A DNA stretch of 64,000 nt from Catellatospora sichuanensis (GTDB lineage Bacteria; Actinomycetota; Actinomycetes; Mycobacteriales; Micromonosporaceae), in NCBI RefSeq assembly GCF_007483665.1, contig NZ_ML660186.1:276533-340532 (forward strand). Reading direction: 5' to 3'. Position 1 is the first letter of the stretch. The number at the start of each line of letters is the position of its first letter. A program made the translations under genes and the position numbers. The notes beneath the pieces are model-generated. The model was not told where the DNA came from and did not search any database. It saw only the letters and a list, made by a program, of their open reading frames with translations. Positions 1 to 7,969 of the stretch are shown here, piece by piece.

Positions 1-32
1 TACACATAGCGATGTGAAGGTGCCCTTCCTTT
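1..32. repeat. Hairpin repeat element, copy 1 (cut by window edge)
   Basis: This is the inner loop and one arm (GAAGGTGCCCTTCC) of the roughly 52-bp palindromic element that recurs at 3977, 5978, 14359, 14489, 23777, 25059 and 43890. The other arm lies outside the window. It ends about 3 bases before the ribosome binding site of the first gene. Confidence 0.8.
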
Positions 33-48
33 CAAAAGGAGGATGGGC

Positions 49-807
49 ATGAGCAGGTTCAGTGGGCGGGTCGCGATCGTGACCGGTGGCGCGCAGGGGA
101 TCGGGGCGGCTACCGCGAAGCGGTTGGCGTCGGAAGGGGCGGCGGTTGCGGTCGTCGATCTGAGCGCGGAGAAGAGTGAGGCGCTGGCGAAGGAGATCGC
201 GGCGGCGGGCGGCACCGCTTCGGGGTACGGGTGTGACGTCACCGACGAGGCGGCGGTGCACGCGATGACCGAGCGGGTCGTCGCGGATCACGGACGGCTG
301 GACATTCTGGTCAACAACGCGGGGATCACGCGGGACGATCTGCTGTTCAAGATGAGCGCGGCGGACTGGCACGCGGTGCTGAACACCAACCTGACCAGCA
401 TGTTCTACTGCTGCCAGGCGGCGCAGAAGCACATGGTGGCAGGCAAGTACGGCAAGATCGTCAATTTGAGCAGCCGGTCGGCGCTGGGCAACCGGGGGCA
501 GGTCAACTATGCGGCGGCCAAGGCGGGCGTGCAGGGGTTGACGGCGACGCTGTCGATCGAGCTGGGGCCGTTCAACATCTGCGTCAACGCGGTCGCGCCG
601 GGGTATGTGGCCACCGCGATGACCGCCGCCACCGCCGAGCGGGTCGGCTCGTCGGCCGAGGCGCACCAGAAGTGGGCGAGCGAGCACACGCCGCTGCGCC
701 GGGTCGCCCAGCCAGCGGAGATCGCTTCCGTGGTCGCGTTCCTGGCCAGCGACGACGCCTCCTTCGTCACCGGGCAGACCCTCTACGTCAACGGCGGCGC
801 GCGCTAA
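49..807 (+). CDS. SDR family 3-oxoacyl reductase / 3-hydroxyacyl-CoA dehydrogenase (FabG-like)
   Basis: Classical short-chain dehydrogenase of 252 residues. It shows the nucleotide-binding TGGAQGIG at residues 12-19, NNAG at 89-92, and the catalytic Ser142, Tyr154 and Lys158 (YAAAK). The C-terminal region has the usual PGYVAT and FVTGQTLYVNGG. The ATG at 49 is preferred over the ATG at 43 because AAAGGAGG at 35-42 abuts the earlier codon. It is the first gene of an operon with an acyl-CoA dehydrogenase, a MaoC hydratase and an acyl-CoA ligase. A role in oxidising or reducing a 3-hydroxy/3-oxoacyl-CoA is inferred from those neighbours. The substrate cannot be told from sequence, and a FabG acting on ACP esters is the alternative. 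Confidence 0.87.
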   Translation: MSRFSGRVAIVTGGAQGIGAATAKRLASEGAAVAVVDLSAEKSEALAKEIAAAGGTASGYGCDVTDEAAVHAMTERVVADHGRLDILVNNAGITRDDLLFKMSAADWHAVLNTNLTSMFYCCQAAQKHMVAGKYGKIVNLSSRSALGNRGQVNYAAAKAGVQGLTATLSIELGPFNICVNAVAPGYVATAMTAATAERVGSSAEAHQKWASEHTPLRRVAQPAEIASVVAFLASDDASFVTGQTLYVNGGAR

Positions 808-836
808 GCGAAGCACCACAACCGAAGGGAACCACA

Positions 837-2009
837 GTGGACTTCTCGCTCGACGACGAGCAGCGGGCGATCCGGGACACCGCCCGCGCCTTCATCCGCA
901 AGGAGGTCGTGCCCCTCGAACACGAGCTGCTGCGCCGCGAACGCGCCGGAGAGCCCGGCATCGAGCGGTCGGAGCTGCGCGAGCTGCAGCTCAAGGCCCG
1001 GAAGTTCGGCTTCTGGGGGCTGGCCACGCCGACCGAGTACGGCGGCATGGACCTGCCCGCGATCATGCAGTCGCTGATCTGGACCGAGATCGGGCACACC
1101 CTGGTGCCGTTCCGGTTCGGCGGCGAGGCCGACAACATCCTGTTCCACGCCAACGCGGAGCAGCAGGAGGAGTACCTCAAGCCCACCATCGAGGGTGAAC
1201 GCGTCTCCTGCTTCGCCATCACCGAGCCGGGCGCGGGCTCCGACGCCGCGAACATCAAGCTCAGTGCCCGCAAGGACGGCGACGACTGGGTCCTGAACGG
1301 CGAGAAGACCTTCATCACCAACGGCAACGACGCCGACTTCGCCATCGTGGTCGCGGTCACCGACAGGGACAAGGGGGTACGCGGCGGCGGCACCACGGCG
1401 TTCCTGGTCGACCGGGCGATGGGCTGGCACTCGGAGTTCATCGCCACCATGGGGCCGGGTGGCCCCGCGTCGCTGGTGTTCGACAACGTGCGCGTCCCGT
1501 CCCGCAACATCCTCGGCGAGCTCGGCCAGGGCTTCGAGCTGGGCATGAAGTGGATCGGCAAGGGCCGCTACCTCATCCCGTCGCACGCGCTCGGCATCGG
1601 CGAGCGGGCCCTGCAGATGGCCGTCGACTACGCCAACACCCGGGTCACCTTCGGCAAGCCGATCGGCGAGAACCAGGCCATCCAGTGGATGATCGCCGAC
1701 GCGGAGACCGAGCTGGAGGCGGCCCGCTGGCTGGTGCTGCGCGCCGCGTGGACGGTCGACCAGGGCGAGGACCCGCGCCACTCGTCGTCGATGGCGAAGC
1801 TCTACGGCGCCGGGATGATCAACCGGCTGGTGGACCGGGTCATGCAGATCCACGGCGGCATGGGCTACACCCGGGAGCTGCCCATCGAGCGCTGGTACCG
1901 GCAGGTGCGGCTGCTGCGCATCTACGAGGGCACCGACGAGATGCAGCGTCTGATCATCTCGCGGGACCTGCTGCGCGGGTACACGAAGATCGGGGGGCAT
2001 CTGGCATGA
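837..2009 (+). CDS. Acyl-CoA dehydrogenase
   Basis: FAD-dependent acyl-CoA dehydrogenase of 390 residues, normal length for the family. The N-terminal helical domain begins DFSLDDEQRAIRDTARAF. The middle beta domain has CFAITEPGAGSD and GEKTFITNG. The C-terminal domain has QIHGGMGYTRELPIERWYR and the catalytic-base motif YEGTDE, with Glu364. The GTG at 837 follows GAAGGGA at 824-830. The stop overlaps the next gene by ATGA, so translation is probably coupled. It would introduce the alpha,beta double bond in an acyl-CoA, with the hydratase, SDR and ligase next to it completing a beta-oxidation-like set. A thiolase is not visible. Electrons would go to ETF, which is also not in the window. Confidence 0.92.
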   Translation: MDFSLDDEQRAIRDTARAFIRKEVVPLEHELLRRERAGEPGIERSELRELQLKARKFGFWGLATPTEYGGMDLPAIMQSLIWTEIGHTLVPFRFGGEADNILFHANAEQQEEYLKPTIEGERVSCFAITEPGAGSDAANIKLSARKDGDDWVLNGEKTFITNGNDADFAIVVAVTDRDKGVRGGGTTAFLVDRAMGWHSEFIATMGPGGPASLVFDNVRVPSRNILGELGQGFELGMKWIGKGRYLIPSHALGIGERALQMAVDYANTRVTFGKPIGENQAIQWMIADAETELEAARWLVLRAAWTVDQGEDPRHSSSMAKLYGAGMINRLVDRVMQIHGGMGYTRELPIERWYRQVRLLRIYEGTDEMQRLIISRDLLRGYTKIGGHLA

Positions 2010-2437
2010 GGGTGTTCGCGTCCGCCCAGGAGCTGGCCGCCGCGGTCGGCCAGTGTTTCGGTCCGGGCCCCTGGCAGCGCGTCGACCGGTCGCGGGTGGA
2101 CGCGTACACCGACGCCACCGGCGGCGTCGACTGCATCGGCATCGGGGCGGCCACGCCCGGCTGGCTGACCCTGTCGATGCTGCCGCTGCTGGTCCGCGAC
2201 GTGTACCGGTTCGACAACGTGCGCCTGGGCGTCAACTACGGGGTGAACCGGGTCCGCTTCCCGGCCCCGATCCCGGTGGGCGCCCAGGTGCGCCTCACCG
2301 CCCGCATCGCCGAGGTCGAGCCCGTCGACGGCGGCGTGCAACTCATCGCGCAGCTCACCGTCCGCGCCGACGGCGAGGACAAACCCTGCTGCGTGGCCGA
2401 AACCGTCAGCCGTATCTACTTCGAGGAGGAGCTGTGA
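2006..2437 (+). CDS. MaoC-like (R)-enoyl-CoA hydratase
   Basis: Hot-dog-fold protein of 143 residues resembling the MaoC/NodN group. The front part matches the family pattern in which a hydratase loop follows VDAYTDATGG. The conserved GVNYGVNRVRFPAPIPVG leads into the strand hairpin that closes the fold. In place of the usual hydratase D-x(4)-H the segment reads ATGGVDCIGIG, so the catalytic dyad is not clearly recognisable and activity is inferred from context. It overlaps the upstream dehydrogenase stop (ATGA) and the downstream ligase start (GTGA), which argues for one translationally coupled mRNA. Confidence 0.82.
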   Translation: MRVFASAQELAAAVGQCFGPGPWQRVDRSRVDAYTDATGGVDCIGIGAATPGWLTLSMLPLLVRDVYRFDNVRLGVNYGVNRVRFPAPIPVGAQVRLTARIAEVEPVDGGVQLIAQLTVRADGEDKPCCVAETVSRIYFEEEL

Positions 2438-3969
2438 GCACGCTTTCCCTGGCCGCCGTCCTGGCCGAGGCCGCGCGCCGCCATCCCGCAAAGACCGCCG
2501 TGGTCGACGCGTTCGGCCGCGAGACCTACGCCGACCTGTGGCGGCAGGCGCTCGCGTACGCCGCGGGCCTGCGCGAACTCGGCATCCAGCCCGGTGACGC
2601 GGTCGCGCTGGTCGCGCCGAACGTGACCGACTTTCCGCGCGCCTACTACGGCATCCTCGCCGCGGGCGGCGTCGTGGTGCCGGTGCACCTGCTGCTCACC
2701 CCGACCGAGGCGGCGTACGTGCTGCGCGACAGCGGGGCGAAGCTGGTCGTCTGCCACAGCGGCATGCTCGCGCTGGGCGCACCCGCCGCGGCCGAGGCCG
2801 GCGTCCCTGTGGTCAGCGTCGGCCCGCGTCCCGACGAGGGCGGCCCGGAGCGGCTGGAGCAGATCAGCTCCCGGGTGCCCGCGCTGCGCTCGTACGAGAC
2901 CCGCTACCCGAACGACCCGGCCGTCATCTTCTACACCAGCGGGACCACCGGCAAGCCCAAGGGGGCCGTGCTCACCCACCTCAACCTGGTGATGAACGCG
3001 ACCGTCAACATCTTCGACGCCAACGACGCCCGCCCCACCGACGTGGCACTCGGCTGCCTGCCGCTGTTCCACACGTTCGGGCAGACCGTCGGCATGAACG
3101 GCACCTTCCGCATCGGCGCGACGCTGGTGCTGCTGGCCCGGTTCACCGGCGAGGCGGCGATCGACCTGATGCTGCGCGAGGGCGTCGACGTCTTCCACGG
3201 CGTGCCGACCATGTACGTCGGCCTGCTCGAAGCCGCTGCCGGGCGCACCGACCTGCCCAAGCTGCGGCTGGCCATCTCCGGCGGCGCGTCGCTGCCGGTG
3301 GCCGTGCTGGAGCGGTTCAACAAGACGTTCGACACCACGATCTACGAGGGCTACGGCCTGTCGGAGACCTCCCCGACGGCCACCACCAACCAGCCGCACT
3401 TCGGCGTACGGCCCGGCACCGTCGGCCACTCCGTCTGGGGCGTCGAGGTCGAGATCGCCCGCGCCGAGGTCGACGACCGCATCGAGCTGCTCGGCACCGG
3501 CGAACTCGGCGAGATCGTGATCCGCGGCCACAACGTGTTCGCGGGATACCTCGGCAACCCCGCCGCGACCGAGCAGGCCCTGGTGGACGGCTGGTTCCGC
3601 ACCGGCGACCTCGGCACCAAGGACGCCGAGGGCTTCGTCTCCATCGTGGACCGCAAGAAGGACATCGTGATCCGCGGCGGCTTCAACGTGTACCCCCGCG
3701 AGGTCGAGGAAGTCCTGGCCCGCCACCCGTCCATCGAGCTGGTCTCGGTCATCGGCGTCCCCGACGACGTGCACGGCGAGGAGATCTGCGCCGTCGTCGT
3801 GCTGCGCCCCGACGCCGAACCGGTCACCGAGGACGGCCTCATCACCTGGTCCCGCGACCAGCTCGGCAAGCACAAGTACCCCCGCCAGGTCCGCTTCCTC
3901 CCCGAACTCCCCATGGGCCCCAGCCACAAGATCCTCAAACGCGAGCTCCGCCGTATGCTCACCGACTGA
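2434..3969 (+). CDS. Acyl-CoA synthetase (AMP-forming), long-chain-fatty-acid-CoA ligase type
   Basis: ANL-superfamily ligase of 511 residues that would activate a carboxylic acid to its acyl-CoA via acyl-AMP. The P-loop-like A3 motif YTSGTTGKPKG starts at residue 167. Then come YGLSETSP, the A7/A8 region GWFRTGDLG and DRKKDIVIRGGFNVYP, and the C-terminal motif GPSHKILKREL with Lys499 in the position of the catalytic lysine. The start is GTG at 2434, overlapping the MaoC stop (GTGA), with GAGGAGG at 2423-2429. It is the last gene of the operon and is followed within 8 bases by a hairpin repeat. The natural substrate is unknown. Confidence 0.92.
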   Translation: MSTLSLAAVLAEAARRHPAKTAVVDAFGRETYADLWRQALAYAAGLRELGIQPGDAVALVAPNVTDFPRAYYGILAAGGVVVPVHLLLTPTEAAYVLRDSGAKLVVCHSGMLALGAPAAAEAGVPVVSVGPRPDEGGPERLEQISSRVPALRSYETRYPNDPAVIFYTSGTTGKPKGAVLTHLNLVMNATVNIFDANDARPTDVALGCLPLFHTFGQTVGMNGTFRIGATLVLLARFTGEAAIDLMLREGVDVFHGVPTMYVGLLEAAAGRTDLPKLRLAISGGASLPVAVLERFNKTFDTTIYEGYGLSETSPTATTNQPHFGVRPGTVGHSVWGVEVEIARAEVDDRIELLGTGELGEIVIRGHNVFAGYLGNPAATEQALVDGWFRTGDLGTKDAEGFVSIVDRKKDIVIRGGFNVYPREVEEVLARHPSIELVSVIGVPDDVHGEEICAVVVLRPDAEPVTEDGLITWSRDQLGKHKYPRQVRFLPELPMGPSHKILKRELRRMLTD

Positions 3970-3976
3970 TGAGCAG

Positions 3977-4028
3977 AAGGAAGGGCACCTTCTTATCGCT
4001 TTGCGATGCAGAAGGTGCCCTTCCTAAC
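3977..4028 (+). repeat. Hairpin repeat element, copy 2
   Basis: The arms AAGGAAGGGCACCTTC and GAAGGTGCCCTTCCT enclose a loop containing CGC-TTT-GCG, a second tiny stem. It begins 8 bases after the ligase stop and probably serves as its terminator or mRNA 3' end. Confidence 0.9.
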
Positions 4029-4042
4029 TTCTGCCGCGGGTT

Positions 4043-4070
4043 TTCCAACCCGTGCGCCGTGTGCCGCCGT
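4043..4070 (+). promoter_or_regulatory. Candidate ECF-type promoter, cassette 1
   Basis: The bipartite motif TTCCAAC, 13 bases, GCCGCCGT lies ahead of the first ECF sigma gene. It recurs with identical spacing at 6044-6071 ahead of the second, inside otherwise diverged sequence. An autoregulated promoter is plausible, but shared ancestry of the duplicated cassette is the simpler reading. Confidence 0.4.
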
Positions 4071-4114
4071 GTAGGTGGGGCGGAAGGTCGGACAGACGAA
4101 CGGGGAGGTGTCAT

Positions 4115-4642
4115 GTGGTGGACGACGACGGATTCCGCGAGTTCGTGCACGCCCGGCTGAGCAGGCTGTCGCGCATCGCGTACCTGCTGACCGGAGACCA
4201 TCACGCGGCCGAGGACCTGCTGCAGAACGCACTGGTCAAGCTGGCGTCGCGGTGGTCGAAGGTGGCCTCCGGGGGCGCGCCGGACGCGTACCTGCGCAAG
4301 ATCCTCTACCACGAGCACGTGTCGGCCTGGCGGCGTAACCGCCACCTGCGCGCCGAGTGGCCCACGGCAGAGCCGCCGGAAGGGGGCAGCGGCCGGGACA
4401 TGGCCGCCGAGACGGTGCGCCGCGTGCTTCTCGAGCAGGCGCTCGCCAAGCTGACCCGCAAGCAGCGCGCGGTGATCGTGCTGCGCTTCGTCGAGGACCT
4501 GTCCGAGGCCGACGCCGCCGCGGCGCTCGGCGTCACCGTGGGCACGGTCAAGAGCCAGACGTCGTACGCCCTGAAGCGGCTGCGCGAGCTGGCACCCGAA
4601 CTGCACGTGCTGGTCAGGGAACCGAAGGAGGCCTGGGCATGA
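4115..4642 (+). CDS. ECF RNA polymerase sigma factor, SigE family (copy 1)
   Basis: Group IV sigma factor of 175 residues. Region 2 covers roughly residues 5-70 (RIAYLLTGDHHAAEDLLQNA, then YLRKILYHEHVSAWRR). Region 4 covers roughly 110-165 (KQRAVIVLRFVEDLSEADAA with a helix-turn-helix ending VGTVKSQTSYALKRLREL). GTG at 4115 was chosen because it aligns with the start of the paralogue at 6112 and follows GGGGAGG at 4102-4108. An alternative GTG lies at 4118. It is immediately followed by a mini-ORF and then a one-TM protein that probably controls it. Its target genes are unknown, though a shared motif upstream of both cassettes suggests autoregulation. It is about 70 percent similar by eye to the copy at 6112. 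Confidence 0.9.
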   Translation: MVDDDGFREFVHARLSRLSRIAYLLTGDHHAAEDLLQNALVKLASRWSKVASGGAPDAYLRKILYHEHVSAWRRNRHLRAEWPTAEPPEGGSGRDMAAETVRRVLLEQALAKLTRKQRAVIVLRFVEDLSEADAAAALGVTVGTVKSQTSYALKRLRELAPELHVLVREPKEAWA

Positions 4643-4713
4643 GCGAGCGCAGCGAGCGAATCATGTTGCCCGGGGTTCATGCCGCCGACGAGCGAAGCGA
4701 GGAGAAGGCATGA
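4639..4713 (+). CDS. 24-residue coupling mini-ORF (SER-type leader)
   Basis: The ATG at 4639 overlaps the sigma stop (ATGA), and the frame stays open to a TGA at 4711-4713 that overlaps the ATG of the next gene (ATGA again). GAAGGAGG sits 7 bases upstream. The peptide begins MSERSERI and ends AADERSEEKA. A second ORF with the same beginning (MSER) and ending (AADERGEEQA), and the same ATGA junction, precedes the gene at 50814. Perfect start-stop chaining suggests it relays ribosomes from sigma to partner. Whether the peptide itself matters is unknown. It may be a mobile repeat that happens to be open. Confidence 0.55.
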   Translation: MSERSERIMLPGVHAADERSEEKA

Positions 4714-5975
4714 GCGACCTGACCGAACTGCTGGCCGACATCGGTGACCGCGCCCGCACGTACGACGTCACGGAACAGGCCCTGGTGCTGGGCCGTCGCC
4801 GGCGCAACGCCCGCCGCCTGTCCGGTGTGGGCGGGATCGCCGCGGTGGTCGTCCTGTCGATCCTGGGCGTCACGTACCTGCCTGCCGCGCAGAGCTCGCC
4901 GCCGCCCCCGGCGGCCCCTTCGTCACCGGCCCCGGCCCTGTCGCCGACCACCCCGGCCGTGAACGTGGCCAAATGCGTGCCCCAGCGCCTGCCGATGCCC
5001 AAGGGCTATCCGCCGAAGAGCGTGCTGACCGGCGGCGACCCCACCGGCCGCTTCCTGGTCGGCCGGGCCTACCCGTACGACGGCCGGGACCGCCTGCTGA
5101 TCTGGGAGGACGGCAAGGTCAAGGTGGTCCGGCACGAGGGCGAGGACCCCGACCTCAACGACATCAGCTCCACCGGCATCGCGGTCGGGTCCAGTTTCGT
5201 CGAAGGGGACGTCCAGGTCCCGTGGATCTACCAGAACGGCAAGTTGCGCAGGCTGAAGGGCAAGAACGCGGCGGCGAACGCGGTCAACGACAGCGGCGTC
5301 GCCGTCGGCGCGATGGGCCGCAACGGACCTGCCCTCGGCGGGGCAGGTATTGCCGACGAGCGCCCGGTCGTGTGGCGCTCACCGGCTGCAGAACCGACAG
5401 CGCTGTCAGTACCGGCCGGGATGGTGGGTAGGGCGACAGGCATCGACGCCGACGGCACGATCTCCGGCTGGGTGGGCCCGCCGCCGCGATTCGGCAAGCG
5501 CGGGGAGAAGCCGTCCATGCCGGTGAACCCGAGCCGGGCGGTCGTCTGGCAGCCCGACGGCACGATGCGGGAGCTGAAGGTGCCGGACAGCATCGACGGC
5601 AGGCCGGTCGTCGGGGCCACGGCCGAGGACATCCACGACGGCCAGGTGGGCGGCAGCTTCGTCACCGGCACCGGCGACGCCGACCGGTACGAGTACGTGG
5701 CACAGTGGAACCTCGCCACCGGCGAGGTGCGCTGGCACGCCGTGACCGGCCGCATGAGGCACATCAACGCCTCCGGGCTCGCGGTCCCGTGGGCGAGGCA
5801 TCCCGTGCTGTTCCTGGAGCAGGCCACCGTGCCACTGCCGGACGCGAAGGGCGCCCCCGAGTCCTCGGCGGCCGAGCCGGACATCCGGGTGATCAGCGTG
5901 GACGGCCGCATCGTCGCCGGCTACCAGCCGGTCAACGGAGCCGGCCCCGCCGCGGTCGTCTGGCACTGCACCTGA
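4710..5975 (+). CDS. Membrane-anchored HAF/propeller-like protein, probable regulator of the adjacent ECF sigma (copy 1)
   Basis: Protein of 421 residues with a 35-residue cytoplasmic head (MSDLTELLADIGDRARTYDV), a basic GRRRRNARR stop-transfer stretch and one TM helix at about 39-59. A Pro/Ala/Ser linker follows, then a large exported domain. That domain repeats units such as LIWEDGKVKVV and WIYQNGKLRRLKG, alternating with NDSGVAVG-like turns, as in HAF-repeat beta-propellers. No anti-sigma family (zinc-finger or RskA type) is recognisable. An anti-sigma role is inferred only from coupling to the sigma gene and from the same arrangement in the downstream duplicate. It could instead be a sigma-regulated surface protein. 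Confidence 0.6.
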   Translation: MSDLTELLADIGDRARTYDVTEQALVLGRRRRNARRLSGVGGIAAVVVLSILGVTYLPAAQSSPPPPAAPSSPAPALSPTTPAVNVAKCVPQRLPMPKGYPPKSVLTGGDPTGRFLVGRAYPYDGRDRLLIWEDGKVKVVRHEGEDPDLNDISSTGIAVGSSFVEGDVQVPWIYQNGKLRRLKGKNAAANAVNDSGVAVGAMGRNGPALGGAGIADERPVVWRSPAAEPTALSVPAGMVGRATGIDADGTISGWVGPPPRFGKRGEKPSMPVNPSRAVVWQPDGTMRELKVPDSIDGRPVVGATAEDIHDGQVGGSFVTGTGDADRYEYVAQWNLATGEVRWHAVTGRMRHINASGLAVPWARHPVLFLEQATVPLPDAKGAPESSAAEPDIRVISVDGRIVAGYQPVNGAGPAAVVWHCT

Positions 5976-5977
5976 CG

Positions 5978-6029
5978 AAGGAAGGGCACCTTCTTACCTC
6001 TATGTGTAAAAGAAGGTGCCCTTCTTAAC
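5978..6029 (+). repeat. Hairpin repeat element, copy 3
   Basis: The arms AAGGAAGGGCACCTTCTTA and AGAAGGTGCCCTTCTTAAC are present. The loop (CTCTATGTG) lacks the CGC-NNN-GCG core seen in the other copies. It starts 3 bases after the stop of the preceding gene. Confidence 0.9.
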
Positions 6030-6043
6030 TCGCTGCCGACGAC

Positions 6044-6071
6044 TTCCAACTTTCGTGCCGTACGCCGCCGT
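6044..6071 (+). promoter_or_regulatory. Candidate ECF-type promoter, cassette 2
   Basis: TTCCAAC, 13 bases, GCCGCCGT lies ahead of the second sigma gene, with the same elements and spacing as at 4043-4070. Confidence 0.4.
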
Positions 6072-6111
6072 CAGCTGATGCGGAAGGACGACACGATCGA
6101 GGAGGTGACGG

Positions 6112-6678
6112 GTGGCGGACGACGAAGGTTTCCGCGACTACGTGCACGCGAGGCTGGGCTGGTTGTCGCGTATCGCGTACCTGCTCGCCGGTGATCGCCA
6201 TGCGGCGGAGGACCTGCTGCAGAACACGCTGATCCGGCTGTCCCCGCGGTGGTCGAAGGTGGTGCGCGCGGGCACGCCTGACGCGTACGTGCGCAAGCTG
6301 ATGTATCACGAGCACGTGTCGGCCTGGCGGCGTGCTCGCCACCTGCGCGCCGAATACACGACGGCGGAACTGCCGGACGGGGCGGCCGGGTCGGACATGG
6401 CCGCCGAGACCGTGCGGCGGCTGCTGCTGGAGCAGGCACTGGCCAAGCTGACCCGCAAGCAGCGGGCGGTGATCGTGCTGCGGTACTTCGAGGACCTGTC
6501 CGAGGCCGATGCCGCCGACGCGCTCGGCGTGTCCATCGGCACCATCAAGAGCCAGACTTCGCACGCGCTGTCGCGGCTGCGCGAGCTCGCGCCGGAGCTG
6601 CACGTGCTGGTCAGGGAGCCGAGCGAGCGTGGCGGCACGGCCGTCCGCCAGCTCGGCGGGAACGGGGTGAGGGCATGA
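6112..6678 (+). CDS. ECF RNA polymerase sigma factor, SigE family (copy 2)
   Basis: Sigma factor of 188 residues, paralogous to the gene at 4115. Region 2 (RIAYLLAGDRHAAEDLLQNT) and region 4 (KQRAVIVLRYFEDLSEADAA, IGTIKSQTSHALSRLREL) align without gaps. The C-terminus is about 12 residues longer (RGGTAVRQLGGNGVRA). The start is GTG at 6112 after GAGGAGG at about 6099-6105. Its stop overlaps the start of the partner gene by ATGA directly, without the mini-ORF present in copy 1. Differences are spread along the whole gene, so the duplication is not recent. The two factors may have separate signals because their partners differ strongly in the exported domain. Confidence 0.9.
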   Translation: MADDEGFRDYVHARLGWLSRIAYLLAGDRHAAEDLLQNTLIRLSPRWSKVVRAGTPDAYVRKLMYHEHVSAWRRARHLRAEYTTAELPDGAAGSDMAAETVRRLLLEQALAKLTRKQRAVIVLRYFEDLSEADAADALGVSIGTIKSQTSHALSRLRELAPELHVLVREPSERGGTAVRQLGGNGVRA

Positions 6679-7892
6679 GCGACCTGAAGGAACTGCTGCT
6701 CGCGATCAGCGACCACGCCGGGGTGTACGACGTCACCGAGCGTGCCTACGTGCTCGGCCGCCGCCGCCGTACCAGACGCCGCGCGGCCTACAGCGGTGCG
6801 ACCGCGGTCTTCGCCGTCACGGCCCTGCTGGCCGCGGTGAACCTGCCCCTCGACCGCCCCGCCCCCGAACCGGCGGTAACGCCGTCCCCGTCTCCGTCCG
6901 CGGTCGCCCTGTCGGCGTGCACGGCCGCGGAGCTGCCCACGCCTGCCGGCGTCCGGCCGGACGAGTTCCGCATGGTGGCGGGCGATCCCACCGGGCGGAT
7001 CCTCGCTTCACGTGGCAAGGACGTCAAGGGCGGCGACATCGTGGCGGTCTGGACCGACGGCGTGCCCACCGCGGTGGGCAAGGTGTCGGACCTGGTCGTC
7101 GAGGTCACCGCGGTCAGCTCGACCGGCGCCGTCGTGCTGTTCGGCCAGAAACTGAAGGACGGCAGCCGCGGACAGACCCAGTACACGGCGCTCGCCTGGG
7201 TGTACCAGGACGGCAAGGTGACCCGGCTCAAGGGCGACGAGGCCTTCGGTGCCGCGGTCAACGCCGCCGGCACGGTCGTCGGCATGGTCGGGAAGAACCC
7301 GGTGACCTGGCGCGACGCCACCGCCGAGCCGAAGCGGCTGCCCGTGCCGGCGGGTATGACGGCGGGGGTGCCGATGGCGATCGCCGACGACGGCTCGGTC
7401 GTCGCGCCGCTCTATCAGGGCACGAACAGCCGGTTGCACCTCTGGTCGCCGGACGGCTCGCGCCGCCCGCTCACCTCGCCCGACACGATCGACGGCGCGC
7501 CGGTCGTCGAATCCATGGTCGGCCGGGTCGCCGACGGCTGGGCCGCCGGGACGATCGTCACGCAGAAGGGGCAAGCGCGGCAGTGGTACGCGGCACGCTG
7601 GAATCTCGGCACCGGCGCGGTCGAGTGGTTCGGCGGTCCGGGCCGCCCGGGACCGGTCAATCCGCAGGGGTGGGCCGTCTTCGGGGACACGGCGGCGCTG
7701 ACCCTGGTGCACGGGGACACGGCCGTCGTGGTGACCGGGCTGCCCGGCTACACGCCAGGGACAAACCGCACCGCGATGGACCGGCCGGTCGTCTCGGTGA
7801 TCAGCCCGGACGGGCGCATGCTGGCCGGGAGCCAGATCACCCTGGCGCGGCAGGTGCCGTCGCACCGGGTACTGCGGTGGACCTGCCGGTGA
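6675..7892 (+). CDS. Membrane-anchored HAF/propeller-like protein, probable regulator of the adjacent ECF sigma (copy 2)
   Basis: Protein of 405 residues with the same plan as the one at 4710: a conserved cytoplasmic head (MSDLKELLLAISDHAGVYDV, then TERAYVLGRRRRTRRR), one TM helix at about 41-57, a Pro-rich linker and an exported repeat domain with AWVYQDGKVTRLKG and GTVVGM-type turns. The head and the basic stretch are the best conserved parts between the copies. That fits a shared intracellular partner, while the exported domain has diverged. The last residues (RVLRWTCR versus AAVVWHCT) keep a C-terminal Cys in both. Function as an anti-sigma or sensor is inferred from position only. Confidence 0.6.
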   Translation: MSDLKELLLAISDHAGVYDVTERAYVLGRRRRTRRRAAYSGATAVFAVTALLAAVNLPLDRPAPEPAVTPSPSPSAVALSACTAAELPTPAGVRPDEFRMVAGDPTGRILASRGKDVKGGDIVAVWTDGVPTAVGKVSDLVVEVTAVSSTGAVVLFGQKLKDGSRGQTQYTALAWVYQDGKVTRLKGDEAFGAAVNAAGTVVGMVGKNPVTWRDATAEPKRLPVPAGMTAGVPMAIADDGSVVAPLYQGTNSRLHLWSPDGSRRPLTSPDTIDGAPVVESMVGRVADGWAAGTIVTQKGQARQWYAARWNLGTGAVEWFGGPGRPGPVNPQGWAVFGDTAALTLVHGDTAVVVTGLPGYTPGTNRTAMDRPVVSVISPDGRMLAGSQITLARQVPSHRVLRWTCR

Positions 7893-7897
7893 GCTTC

Positions 7898-7930
7898 GCG
7901 GGCCGGGCACGTGATCTGTGCCCGGCCCGC
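7898..7930 (+). terminator. Hairpin terminator after ECF cassette 2
   Basis: Perfect 13-bp stem GCGGGCCGGGCAC / GTGCCCGGCCCGC with a 7-base loop, 6 bases after the stop. There is no U-tract. Confidence 0.7.
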
Positions 7931-7969
7931 GGCTTGACACCGACCCCTGCCGCGTGATCCGGTCGGGGG

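Noticed and set aside
2006-2437. Frameshift between acyl-CoA dehydrogenase and MaoC
   Set aside because: The overlap is a clean ATGA junction with complete domains on both sides.
4639-4713. GAGCGCAGCGAGCG resembles the ori-flanking sequence of common cloning vectors
   Set aside because: Only about 14 bases match, the surrounding sequence is native, and a related copy exists at 50689.
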